NCBI RefSeq assembly: GCF_021462225.1
Contig: NC_061804.1
Span: 44,269,975 to 44,333,974, forward strand
Length of the DNA: 64,000 nt
Source: Girardinichthys multiradiatus
Taxonomy: Eukaryota; Chordata; Actinopteri; Cyprinodontiformes; Goodeidae
Reading direction: 5' to 3'
The stretch's first letter is position 1; each line of letters begins with the position of its first letter. The translations under genes and the position numbers were made by a program. Positions 54,614 through 64,000 of this stretch are shown here, in pieces. Below the pieces are notes generated by a model that worked only from the letters and a program-made list of their open reading frames with translations, searched no databases and was not told the DNA's origin.

Positions 54614-57600
54614 GAAGGAAGATGTAAATGTTGAGAATAGGTAGCTGTATTGTACATGATGATCTCAGTAGCCTAAATGGTCATCTACAACGCTCCCCGT
54701 CTGTGGAGAAGTTTGTGCTGCTATCTCCTCTCTAGCTTCTGAATGCATCAGGTACCAGAGCTGCTCACATTCCAGGCTGGTGCTGAAATACCCAAAAGGA
54801 AGAGAACTTCAGGTTTCTGCACCAGGTTTGGCGAAGTCCTGGCCCTTGTTTTGATAACAGTGGCATCGTGCCTTCTGCTTATGTTTGTGCTGTGTGGTCA
54901 CTAACTGTTTAGGAGGAGCTCCCGGATGACATAACTGTATTGTGTGTTTTGATTAGTATTATTACATCATTATTACAGCAGTTTTGCACAGTAAGGCTGG
55001 ATGAACAAGTCTTCTGTTGTTGACAGCTTTTAATAAATTTGGGAATTAAAGGTTTCTGTACCACTAGATAACTGTATCTCTGTTATCAAATTACAAAATG
55101 GCTGGACACCGTGGAGTGGAATGCTCTGTGAACTGGAGGGGGGCAGGGTGTGAAGTGCCTAAATAGCATTTAAATAGGCTGCACCAAAACTAGTGGTTCT
55201 CAGACGTACCTCAGAACAGGAGCCTGTAGAGCTACAATAATGAGGAATTCAGACCAAAGGATGGTAGTTACACTTTATATAGACCGCAACTGAATGATTT
55301 AAATGTGCAATTATGTGGAAAACTTTAAGCTTACAATGAAATTTATCACAAGCCAATTTGTATTCTTTTCCCACCTAGTTTGTGGGCATATTTATCCGTC
55401 TCTCTCTAGAATACATTTGTTTTTTCTTTCATTTGAATCATATTTAAAGTATGTCCATAGATCCTTTCATGATTTCCAACCACCAAGCTCCTTTGTAGAA
55501 CGTGACACAGCCGCCACGGTCCATTAATGAATTAATAAACTCATGGTGGTGGTGTATGGAATGCCAAATCACATAAATAAATTAAATATTATGAAATAAG
55601 TATCTACATCAATAAATTTATAATAATGATTAAATGTGACAATGAAATAATTGAATGCATATTAAATTCTCAGCTCATTATTATGAAATAGATTTAATTT
55701 TCCTTAAAAAATCAGCTTTATAAAATAAAATAATTTTCATATAAAATTTTAACCTAATAATTGAAATTATTGTTGAGGCTATTTTTGTGTAATTCCAGCA
55801 GGGTTTTTTTTTATTATTTCAAAATGTCATTTTTTTAAAGTCAGCTTTTAATAAAAAAAAAAAACAGCTTTTATTTTATTAGGGTGATTTCTCCCCATGG
55901 CCATTTATTTCATAATGTCACTTTACAACTGAATGACTGTGGGCCAATCAGCATCAACAGGCTGGACCTGCATCCTCATTGGCTGAGCCTTACATAGAGA
56001 TTAGTTTCCTGGGTACCTGCTCCCTGAGCAGCTACTGTACCAGCTTAGGGTTTACGAAGGATGGTGGAGTTTCTTGAACTTCATTCAGTTCTGGTTACCT
56101 TAGCAGATTAAACTGAGGGGAATAATTTATTACATAATACCATTTTGAGTTGTTTGGATGACATCTTTCAAATGATCGGGATGATAATTGCTCTCCAGAA
56201 CGTTAGCATCAACAACGCCATTGTGGATACCCTAAGAGCCACGGAATACGCAGAGCACAGCACTCAAGACTTCAGTGCTTTCTGGCATAATCATCGGGGT
56301 TATTGCTGTTATGTTTTCTGTGTCACCCAGCACAGTTCACTGCAGTGAAGTGAGCCAACAGTCACGCCAGTCAACGTTAGCTCTCTTTTAAAGATTAGCT
56401 TCATGCATACAAGGTGCGTTACGGTAATAGAGCAGACCAGACGTCTATTCAAGCAACGGTTGAGAAATTAAGAAGAAAACAGAAAAGTAACCTTAAGAAC
56501 ATTCATATTAATGACATATTTACAATTTTCACATACATGTTTATGTAAAAAATAAATATTAATAATTTTACTGTAGATTTCTGGAGAAATATTGGGTCGA
56601 AATACTAATGCTTATCTGTTATATACTTTTGTGTCACTTTTTTGTCTTCGCAAACTAAATACAGTTATTTCACTGCTCTCCAGAGCACAAGTCTATCCTT
56701 TTATATTTGCAAGGTGGGTAACTAAGGCTCTCTCTTCTTAAGACCATGTTTTTACAAATACAGGAAACACAACCCTCTTCCTTATTTAAAAATATGTATC
56801 TTCAGTTATTTTTGATGTTATTACAGAAACGTTCAAACTTTGTAATGTGAATTCTACTAAAAACACTGATGTTGTGAAGAGGTTTTCTGCTTTTTGGTCT
56901 CAAGCTTCCATCTGTAACTACAGCCATTAATACATTATAGCTCAAGTTACAAATATGACCCTTCAATTTACTGCCTACAATAGTAAAGAAACCACATTTT
57001 AAGCACTGCTTGAGTGATTTTTCATTGACTCAAAACCACCAAAAATTATGTCTTTAGCTTGAGCATTGGTTGCCGTTTGGGATTCTTGGGAGCTCTGTGA
57101 ACATTCAAAATAACTAGAAATGTACTGTAGACCAAACTGCATATGCTGTAGCTTACTATCAATTTCCTCACTTAGTTTTTGTTTCCTTTAGTTTGGAAAT
57201 TACAGCCAAAAGCATCGCAGTGAGGCATTGTAAAGTAAATACAGCTCCAATAAAAAAGCTTGTGTGTTGAGTCTTTTATGACTTTTCCTCACCTAACAAA
57301 GTGCAGCCTGATGATGTTACCGATGTGGCACCAAAAACATGACCCCATCCATGGGTCCACAATTTTATGAATAAATAGTATTTTTAGTCATAAGTTTTAT
57401 TATTCATTTACAGCAATTTTCTGTAAAATATGAAAATAACAACTCGTTAAGGTCAACGAGTGCAGTCTGGAGTCTTTTTAAATACCAGACTGCTAATTAA
57501 GCAGCTAATGTCACCTTGGTAGAATCCTGGTGTTAATAAACAACAGAATTTCAAGTAGTGATAATATTCTGTGCAATGAGCAGGTTTACTTCTCTGAAGA
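54614..57600. other. Unassigned, 3 kb
   Basis: No gene recognised. The part at 55540-55920 is very AT-rich and contains several ATGAAATA motifs in both orientations, which may be a decayed MITE. Two CCAAT-type motifs (near 55945 and 55976) lie in ordinary sequence without a following gene. Confidence 0.3.
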
Positions 57601-57689
57601 AGCCCTGTGAGGTTGCTTTGAGGCTACAGACGGGACACACTGCATCAGCCACATAGAGAGGACATCAATGCCATGTCTGAGTGTGTCAC

Positions 57690-58286
57690 TGACTATATAA
57701 ACTTCTGTGTGGATAACACCATCCCCACCAGAACGGTGAAATGCTTCCCCGATAACATACCCTGGATCACCAATGACCTGAAGGACTTGCCTAGCTAGAA
57801 AAAAGAGCCTTCAGAGAGGGAGACAGGGAATTATTGAGGAGTAAACAGAAGCAACTTAAAGTCAAAATAAGAGACAGCAAGGAGGTGTACAAGAAGAAGC
57901 TGGAGAGCAAGCTCTGGCAAAACAGTATCAGAGATGTGTGGTCAGGGATGGAGAAGATCACATGCTTTAAGCCGGAAGATTGGACCGATGAATGTCTGGA
58001 CAGAGCCAATGAACTAAACACATTCTTCAATAGGTTCAGTTCAGAAACAAGCTTCGCATCCTCCTCTCCTGCTCACAGCCAAACAGACATTCCATCTTCC
58101 TTTGACCCACAGGACCCACAGCTGTCCAGTAACACCTCACATCTTTTATCTTCCACCTCAGCCCTAGACCCTTCTGCTTCTACATGTTTGCCTTCAACCA
58201 TATCAGAAGATGCTGATGCTTCCTTTGCTTCCCCCTTCCACCTGTGTGTCTCAAGAAGTCAGGTGAAGAGACAACTGAGAGACTGA
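57690..58286 (+). pseudogene. LINE Y ORF2 linker region
   Basis: Encodes the segment between endonuclease and reverse transcriptase. NTIPTRTVKCFPDNIPWITN is followed by a stop, then FREGDRELLRSKQKQLKVKI, DSKEVYKKKLESKLWQNS and DVWSGMEKITCFKPED, and a serine-rich stretch that often precedes the palm in this family (FASSSPAHSQTDIPSSFDPQ). The region is helical and charged. A frameshift near 58265 separates it from the reverse transcriptase. No catalytic role is expected. Confidence 0.75.
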
Positions 58287-59640
58287 ACTGGAATAAGGCT
58301 GCAGGTCCAGATCATGTCAGCCCTAGAGTTCTGAAGGGCTGTGCAGAGCAGCTCTGTGGAATTCTGCAGCACCTCTTCAACCTTAGCCTGGCCCAGAAGA
58401 AGGTTCCAGTGTTGTGGAAGACCTCCTGTCTTGTTCTGGTAGCAAAGAAAACTCACCCATCAGTCCTCAATGACTATAGACCTGTTGCCCTGACATTCCA
58501 CATCATGAGGGTCCTAGAGAGACTCCGGTTGGCCCACCTGAATAAGCAAACAAACTATAATGACGCTGTTCAGTTTGCTTATTGCTGTGGAGTTGGATTT
58601 GAAGATGCCATCATACAAACCAACTTTCATGTGGACAAAGCCAGCAGCACTGTGAGGATAATGTTCTTTGATTTCTCCAGTACATTTAACACAATTCAAC
58701 CTAATTTGCTTTGTCAGAAACTCCAGAAGACTCAGGTGGAGGCCTCAACAATCTCCTGGATCAAAGACTACCTGACAAACAGACCACAATTTGTGAGACT
58801 GAAGGGTTGTGTGTCTAACCAGGTAGTCAGCAGCCCAGGAGCACCACAGGGGACTGTACTCTCACCATTGCTTTTCACTCTGTACACCTCAGACTTCCAG
58901 TACAAGACAGACTCTTGTCATCTGCAGAAATACTCGGATGATTCTACAGTTGTGGGGTGGATCAGAGATGGACAAGAAGCGGAGAACAGGGAGGTGGTGG
59001 ACCGCTTTGTGGCATGGTGTGGAAACAATGATCTCATCTTGAGCATGCATAAAACAAAGGAGATGATTGTAGATTTTAAGAGAAACAGGAATAAGTCAAA
59101 TACTATCTCCATCATGGGAGAACAAGTGGAGGTGGTGGAGGAGTATAAATACCTCGGTTTTCTCCTGGACAACAGACTGGAGTGGAGATGTAACTGTGAA
59201 GCCATCTACAAGGAGGGACAGAGCAGACTGTACTTCTTGAGGAAGCTTAGGTCATTCAGTGTTTGTAGCAAGATGCTGCATATCTTCTATAAGTCTGTTG
59301 TGGAAAGTGTGATTTCTTCTGCCATCATCTGCTGGGGAAGCAGCATCAGAGCCAGGGACTTAAAAAAGCTCAACAAGCTAATAAAGATGGCTGGCTCTGT
59401 TCCGGGGACTCCTCTGGAACCTCTGGAGATCATTGTGCAATGAAGGATTCTTCATAACATAAAGAACATTATGGAGAACCCTGAGCATCCTCTTCATGAG
59501 ACTGTCATAGGCTTCTTGAGATCTGTTGTAAGACGGAGCGCTACAGGAGGTCCTTCCTGCCCACAACCATCAGCATCTACAACAGCTCTTTGAAGAAACC
59601 TGCAGAATATGAGCTACAACAACATTTAATTTCCCTTTAG
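58244..59640 (+). pseudogene. LINE Y reverse transcriptase
   Basis: A 399-codon open frame. NKAAGPDHVSPRVLKGCAEQ, VPVLWKTSCLVLVAKKTHPS, NDYRPVALTFHIMRVLERL and FAYCCGVGFEDAI lead into motif A MFFDFSSTFNTIQPNLL. GAPQGTVLSPLLFTLYTSDF and catalytic YSDDSTVVGWIRDGQ follow, then EEYKYLGFLLDNRLEW and VESVISSAIICWGSSI. A stop at 59441-59443 falls about 65 codons before the family's usual end, whose remnants continue to about 59640. The catalytic aspartates are intact. Without an endonuclease and with upstream frameshifts the copy is not autonomous. Confidence 0.85.
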
Positions 59641-59690
59641 AATTAAAAAACTATTTTAGAATTTGAATTTGAATTGAGAATATGTTTTCA

Positions 59691-60120
59691 TGTCAAAACT
59701 CAATCTGGACATGTTCAAATAGCATTTTTTCATAGACAGACATTATGTGTGCTCGATTGGTCTGTGTGCTGTTCAGATCCGTTTCCAATGAAAAAGTTTT
59801 GGAGTATGATTATGTTGGGACTTGGGAGCATTACCGTTCTTCTTGGACTGACGTCTCCCATTCTCAACGGTAAAACCCCTCCGGAGTATTTACAACCCTT
59901 GACAAAAGTAAACAAGTGTGTTAGGATCTTCTGGGACATTTTGTTAAAAGAACTCTGAACTAATCTGAACCTTTCTCTCCAGGGAGTTCTGCAAAACCTG
60001 AGCCTCTTCGACTGAATCTTCTGTGCACATTTATCAAACTTGTAAAATAAACCTTTTAACTTTTTCTGGTTTCCTGAGTGTGTTTGCATGTGGGTCAAAC
60101 AAATTACTAAAATTATGACA
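59691..60120 (+). mobile_element. Possible solo LTR or LTR end related to the sushi element
   Basis: The right end TGTTTGCATGTGGGTCAAAC...AATTATGACA closely resembles the 3' end of the sushi LTR in sense orientation (GCATGTGGGTCAAG...AATATGACA). AATAAACC precedes it. A start at TGTCAAAACT (59694) is suggested but no target duplication is visible. The rest of the segment is not obviously similar. Confidence 0.4.
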
Positions 60121-61639
60121 GACTAAGAGATCCAGGTAACAACATATTCACTTCCCAAATAATTAGAAAGACTTAACCCATAAGTTAAACATCTGATATC
60201 AGTTATTTATTCCAGAACATTAAGGGTTAAGAGGGATGAGTGGAATAATGGAAGAAATTATTTGGAAAATGTTTAGCAGGAAAAGTTTCAGACTAGTAAA
60301 CTGTTGCAAGAAAGTTTGTACTTTACCTGTACCTGAATCCTCTCCAACAAACTTCATCAAATTTGAAAACATTAACAATAAACAGAATATGTACATTTCT
60401 TCTCCTTTTATACTGCCGGTCTGAGTCACTGTTCATTCCCACAGTAATTTCCATGCTTCTTTCCAGACAATCCTACTTTTTAACCACCTAAAATCCTGTA
60501 CACCCGACTCCTTTCCAGCAAACTTCCATGAAAGCACCAAAAAATTGGTAATATACTCCAAAAATTGTTTTTCTTCAAAAGAGCTCTGCTGTCTTCATCG
60601 TTTCTACCTGCATTCAGGAATCAGATGTGAACAGCTATTGTAAACTTCTTTTTACTGTAGCTGTAAGATTCTCAAACAGTACTGACTGAGAAAATAATCT
60701 CAAACTGGTGTCTTCACAATCCAAACATCATTGTCAAAATCCTCTCGGATATTCAGTAATTTTTACTGTGAAGCTCAGCTTGAAAACAGATGAGTTCATC
60801 AGCATGAAATTTGTTTCATACGAACTCTGTGTAAACAGCAATAAAACAGGACATGATTTCCAACTGATATAATATTATAATGCTGCTTGTAGAAATTACG
60901 TATTGGGTTATACATTCATTACATTTTTATTTTTCTGTAGTTTGTACATTTGATGCATTTTCCTGTTGGTCTCATTGCAAACACTACTTATTGCTGCAGA
61001 GAATGCTGTTTGAATCGAATTGCTTAAATTTAAATACATGTATGTATTTACTGAAATTATTTTAATTTTAAACACATTTGGAAAAAGCAGTATGATGTAA
61101 AACGTTTCATGCAGACATTTAAAATCTTCTATTACTTAATATACTGTATGTGATAATCAATGACAGTCTCCTTTAGCCGTAAAGCCTACTACCCTGTCCT
61201 TATAGAGAAGGCCCTCCAGTTCAGGAATTACATTAAAGACATCCCTAAACCTTTATATCAGATATTATGAAGTCATTTTAAAAAAACAAAACAGAAATCA
61301 ACTGATATCTGCTCTTAAAGTTCTTACATTCTTAAAAGTTGTTGCCAACACGAGTGTGGTGAGCTGGCAATGCTGGAGATCCTGAACTTTATGCATTGCT
61401 TTTGCAGGATATATTTTCGTCCTGAAAGAGTAGGGATGATTCTATGGAGGTCAACATGGGGTCCTCCTGGAAGAGCTACTGAGACAAATCTAACCATCAG
61501 TTTGAAACATCAGTACTAGAAAAGCACTTTATGCCTGCAAGGCCCAGTCTAATAAGGGCTGTTATTGTTATTATAATCCTCTGCATAATACTTGACCCAC
61601 TCAAGATTGTTGAGATAATTGTGGAGTTTTGGAGAACAC
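60121..61639. other. Unassigned spacer
   Basis: AT-rich; no gene or repeat end recognised. Confidence 0.3.
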
Positions 61640-62140
61640 CACCCCACATACATACTCAACAACACTGCTGTGGACCACTTCCCTAGGAACCACCAATTCT
61701 CAAAACCTGAGATGGTCCACACTCATAGACACTGTACGGAAGGAGGCCCAGCAGAGACTGTACTTCCTGAGGCAACTCAAGAAGTACAACCTTCCTCAGG
61801 AGCTGCTGATCATCTTCTAAAATGCAATTATTCAGTCTGTCCTCTGTTCATCCATCACTGTGGTTTGGCTCATCCACCAACCAGGACAGGTCCAGACTGC
61901 AACGAACAATAAGGTCTGCAGAGAGAGTCATCAGGGCTGACCTTCCCTCTATCCAGGACATATACAGGTATAAGGTCAGGAGAGCGGCAGCTAAAATCTC
62001 TGCAGACCCAACACACCCTGCACATAAACTGTTTCGGCTTTTACCTTCAGGTCGGCGCTACAGACTGCTGTCTGCTAAAACCAGCCACCACAGAGACAGT
62101 TCTTTCCTCCAGGCTGTTTCTCTGATGAACACCTGACTGA
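61640..62140 (+). pseudogene. LINE family X C-terminal fragment
   Basis: Encodes EAQQRLYFLRQLKKYNLPQEL then LLIIF and a stop. In another frame it gives SLWFGSSTNQDRSRLQRTI, SAERVIRADLPSIQDIYRYK and DPTHPAHKLFRLLPSGRRYR, ending SLMNT. This is the same C-terminal block as 36080-36470 and carries no catalytic motifs. Truncated at the 5' side by retrotransposition or decay. Confidence 0.8.
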
Positions 62141-62198
62141 AAACCATGCGTACTTGGACTGTTCTCATGTTATATTCCATTGTAAAGCAAATTGTGTA

Positions 62199-62471
62199 CA
62201 TACAGTACAGACCAAACGTTCGGACACACTTCTCATTCAAAGAGTTTTCTTTATTTTCATGACTATGAATATTGTAGCTTCACACTGAAGGCATCAAACC
62301 TATGAATTAACACGTGGAATTATATACTGAACAAAAAAGTGTGAAACAACTGAAAATATGTCTTATAGTCTAGGTTCTTCAAAGTAGCCACCTTTTGCTT
62401 TGATTACTGCTCCGCACACTCTTGGCATTCTGTTGATGAGCTTCAAGAGGTAGTCACCTGAAATGGTTTTC
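62199..62471. repeat. Left long terminal inverted repeat of Intruder copy
   Basis: Contains the outer CAGTACAGACC end and the last ~35 codons of the transposase with its stop. It pairs with 63559-63828. Confidence 0.8.
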
Positions 62472-63424
62472 CAACAGTCTTGAAAGAGTTCCCAGAGATG
62501 CTTAGCACTTGTTGGCCCTTTTGCCTTCACTAAGCGGTCCAGCTCACCCCAAACCATCTCGATTGGTCTCAGGTCCGGTGACTGTGGAGGCCAGGTCATC
62601 TGGCGCAGCACCCCATCACTCTCCTTCTTGGTCAAATAGCCCTTACACAGCCTGGAAGTGTGTTTGGGGTCATTGTCCTGTTGAAAAATAAATGATGGTC
62701 CAACTAAACGCAAACCGGATGGAATAGCATGCCGCTGCAAGATGCTGTGGTAGCCATGCTGGTTCAGTATGCCTTCAATCTTGAATAAATCCCCAACAGT
62801 GTCACCAGCAAAGCATCCCCACACCATCACACCTCCTCCTCCATGCATCACGGTGGGAACCAGGCATGTAGAGTCCATCCGTTCACCTCTTCTGCGCCGC
62901 ACAAAGACACGGTGGTTGGAACCAAAGATCTCAAACTTGGACTCATCAGACCAAAGCACAGATTTCCACTGGTCTAATGTCCATTCCTTGTGTTCTTTAG
63001 CCCAAACAACTCTCTTCTGCTTGTTGCCTGTCCTGAGCAGTGGTTTCCTAGCAGCTATTTTACCATGAAGGCCTGATTCACACAGTCTCCTCTTAACAGT
63101 TGTTCTAGAGATGTGTCTGCTGCTAGAACTCTGTGTGGCATTGACCTGTTCTCTAATCTGAGCTGCTGTTAACTTGCAATTTCTGAGGCTGGTCACTTGG
63201 ATGAACTTATCGTCCGCAGCAGAGGTGACTCTTGGTCTTCCTTTCCTGGGGCGGTCCTCATGTGAGCCAGTTTCTTTGTAGCGCTTGATGGATTTTACGA
63301 CTGCAATTGGGGACACTTTCAAAGTTTTCCCAATTGTTTGGGCTAACTGACCTTCATTTCTTAAAGTAATGATGGTCACTTGTTTTTCTTTACTTAGCTC
63401 CTTTTTTCTTGCTATAATACACAT
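62363..63424 (-). CDS. DD38E Tc1 transposase, 353 residues, open
   Basis: Catalyses cut-and-paste transposition at TA. Residues ~5-60 form the first helix-turn-helix (TLKVSPIAVVKSIKRYK), followed by the GRPR hook and second subdomain with SRHISRTTVKRRLCESGL. The catalytic core holds aspartate 1 in VLWSDESKFEIFG, HGGGGVMVWGCFAG, aspartate 2 in FQQDNDPKHTS and glutamate in DLRPIEMVWGELD, with 38 residues between the last two, the Intruder signature. Length fits the family (~345-350). The family start codon has changed from ATG to ATA; the first in-frame ATG is now at 63422-63424, adding MCII before the ARKK start. One conserved asparagine before PIE is arginine. It may be near-functional, but activity is unproven. 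Confidence 0.85.
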   Translation of the reverse strand: MCIIARKKELSKEKQVTIITLRNEGQLAQTIGKTLKVSPIAVVKSIKRYKETGSHEDRPRKGRPRVTSAADDKFIQVTSLRNCKLTAAQIREQVNATQSSSSRHISRTTVKRRLCESGLHGKIAARKPLLRTGNKQKRVVWAKEHKEWTLDQWKSVLWSDESKFEIFGSNHRVFVRRRRGERMDSTCLVPTVMHGGGGVMVWGCFAGDTVGDLFKIEGILNQHGYHSILQRHAIPSGLRLVGPSFIFQQDNDPKHTSRLCKGYLTKKESDGVLRQMTWPPQSPDLRPIEMVWGELDRLVKAKGPTSAKHLWELFQDCWKTISGDYLLKLINRMPRVCGAVIKAKGGYFEEPRL

Positions 63425-63558
63425 TATAACAGTCTATTCAGTAGGACTATCAGCTGTGTACTGTATCCACCTCCTGCACAACACAACTGATGGTCCCAAC
63501 CCCATTTGTAAGGCTTGAAATCCCACTTATTAAACCTGACAGGGCACACCTGTGAAGT

Positions 63559-63828
63559 GAAAACCATTTCAGGTGACTACCTCTTGAAGCTCAACTACAG
63601 AATGCCAAGAGTGTGCGGAACAAAGCAAAAGGTGGCTACTTTTGAAGAACCTAGAATATAAGACATATTTTCAGTTGTTTCACACTTTTTTGTTCAGTAT
63701 ATAATTCCACATGTGTTAATTCATAGTTTTGATGCCTTCAGTGTGAAGCTACAATATTCATAGTCATGAAAATAAAGAAAACTCTTTGAATGTGAAGGTG
63801 TGTCCAAACGTTTGGTCTGTACTGTATG
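63559..63828. repeat. Right long terminal inverted repeat of Intruder copy
   Basis: Inverted, slightly shorter copy of the left arm (GAAAACCATTTCAGGTGACT to ACTGTATG). The C-terminal transposase codons it mirrors are not in frame with any gene here. Confidence 0.8.
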
Positions 63829-63830
63829 TA

Positions 63831-64000
63831 CAGGGGTTGGACAATGAAACTGAAACACCTGTCATTTTAGTGTGGGAGATTTCATGGCTAAATTGGACCA
63901 GCCTGGTAGCCAGTCTTTATTGATTGCACATTGCACCAGTAAGAGGAGAGTTTGAAGGTTCAATTAGCAGGGTAAGAGCACAGTTTTGCTCAAAATATTG
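63831..64000 (+). mobile_element. Left end of another Tc1 element, cut by window edge
   Basis: Starts CAGGGGTTGGACAATGAAAC directly after TA at 63829-63830, and continues GAAACACCTGTCATTTTAGT and CACAGTTTTGCTCAAAATAT. This is the left inverted repeat and leader of a Tc1-type transposon common in fish. The transposase would lie to the right of the window. Confidence 0.85.

Larger units (their letters stand above)
57640..59665 (+). mobile_element. LINE family Y, plus copy
   Basis: A 5'-truncated LINE: linker, reverse transcriptase and C-terminus, ending in TTTCCCTTTAGAATTAAAAA and a GAATTTGAATTTGAATTG tail. It is the same family as 50185-51700 and more complete in the linker. Confidence 0.85.
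62199..63828 (-). mobile_element. DD38E Tc1 (Intruder-type) element, both ends and open transposase
   Basis: Ends CATACAGTACAGACCAAACG and its complement are flanked by TA at 62197-62198 and 63829-63830. The inverted repeats are long (62199-62471 and 63559-63828) and include the transposase C-terminal region on one side and an inverted non-coding copy of it on the other. The single gene is open. This is the most intact transposon in the window. Confidence 0.9.

Noticed and set aside
55900..56110. Promoter suggested by two CCAAT-type motifs
   Set aside because: No TATA box, start region or following gene; such motifs are expected by chance.

Overview
The window looks like intergenic or intronic DNA of a ray-finned fish, probably a percomorph. 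The evidence is the repeat content: several Tc1/mariner families, a Tf1/sushi-type chromovirus, RTE-clade and CR1/L2/Rex1-like LINEs with short fish-type 3' tails, and the AT-rich spacer between them. There is no bacterial-style gene density, no operon, no rRNA or tRNA gene and no CRISPR array. I could not identify any host protein-coding exon with confidence. The best host candidate is a weak possible terminal exon near 45.35-45.55 kb on the minus strand.

Layout: 0-9.3 kb holds a decayed Tc1 element (836-1795), a possible 1.6-kb inverted-repeat transposon (2350-3972), the 3' half of an L2-type LINE (4530-6298), and LINE tails. At 9.6-17 kb are a complete solo LTR of family A (9615-11395, 4-bp target duplication), an L2 tail with a long perfect hairpin, a DD34E Tc1 element, and a second Tc1 element that contains a truncated family-A LTR. 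At 18.7-24.2 kb, an RTE tail is split by a retroelement that encodes a small membrane/coiled-coil protein and itself carries another LINE end. Next to it is a solo LTR of family B (21336-24115) with an RTE LINE inserted in it. At 24.8-29.8 kb lies a full-length but dead sushi-type retrotransposon (594-bp LTRs, 5-bp duplication). At 30-32.6 kb are a 1.77-kb element with long terminal inverted repeats and the 5' end of another LTR element. At 32.6-36.5 kb one LINE is split by an L2-type LINE in opposite orientation. At 37-42.6 kb are an LTR-retroelement gag-protease remnant, a minisatellite, a second family-B LTR and half a Tc1 element. From 46.2 to 64 kb there are two DD38E (Intruder-type) Tc1 copies, DD36E (Incomer-type) remnants, a third family-A LTR fragment, two copies of one LINE family, a sushi-like LTR end, and the start of another Tc1 element cut by the window edge.

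The genes do not work together as a pathway; nearly every coding fragment is a transposase, reverse transcriptase, gag or integrase relic. The most intact gene is the DD38E transposase at 62363-63424, with an uninterrupted 353-residue frame between two ~270-bp inverted repeats. The nesting gives an insertion order: RTE into LTR-B, RTE tail into LTR-A, L2 LINE into another LINE, and a LINE end into a 113-bp duplication. The strongest structural observations are a self-priming primer-binding site in the sushi element, two related LTR families that both begin TGTTGGG with no internal region in the window, and an unclassified 1.77-kb inverted-repeat element. I did not find evidence for a new defence or regulatory system.
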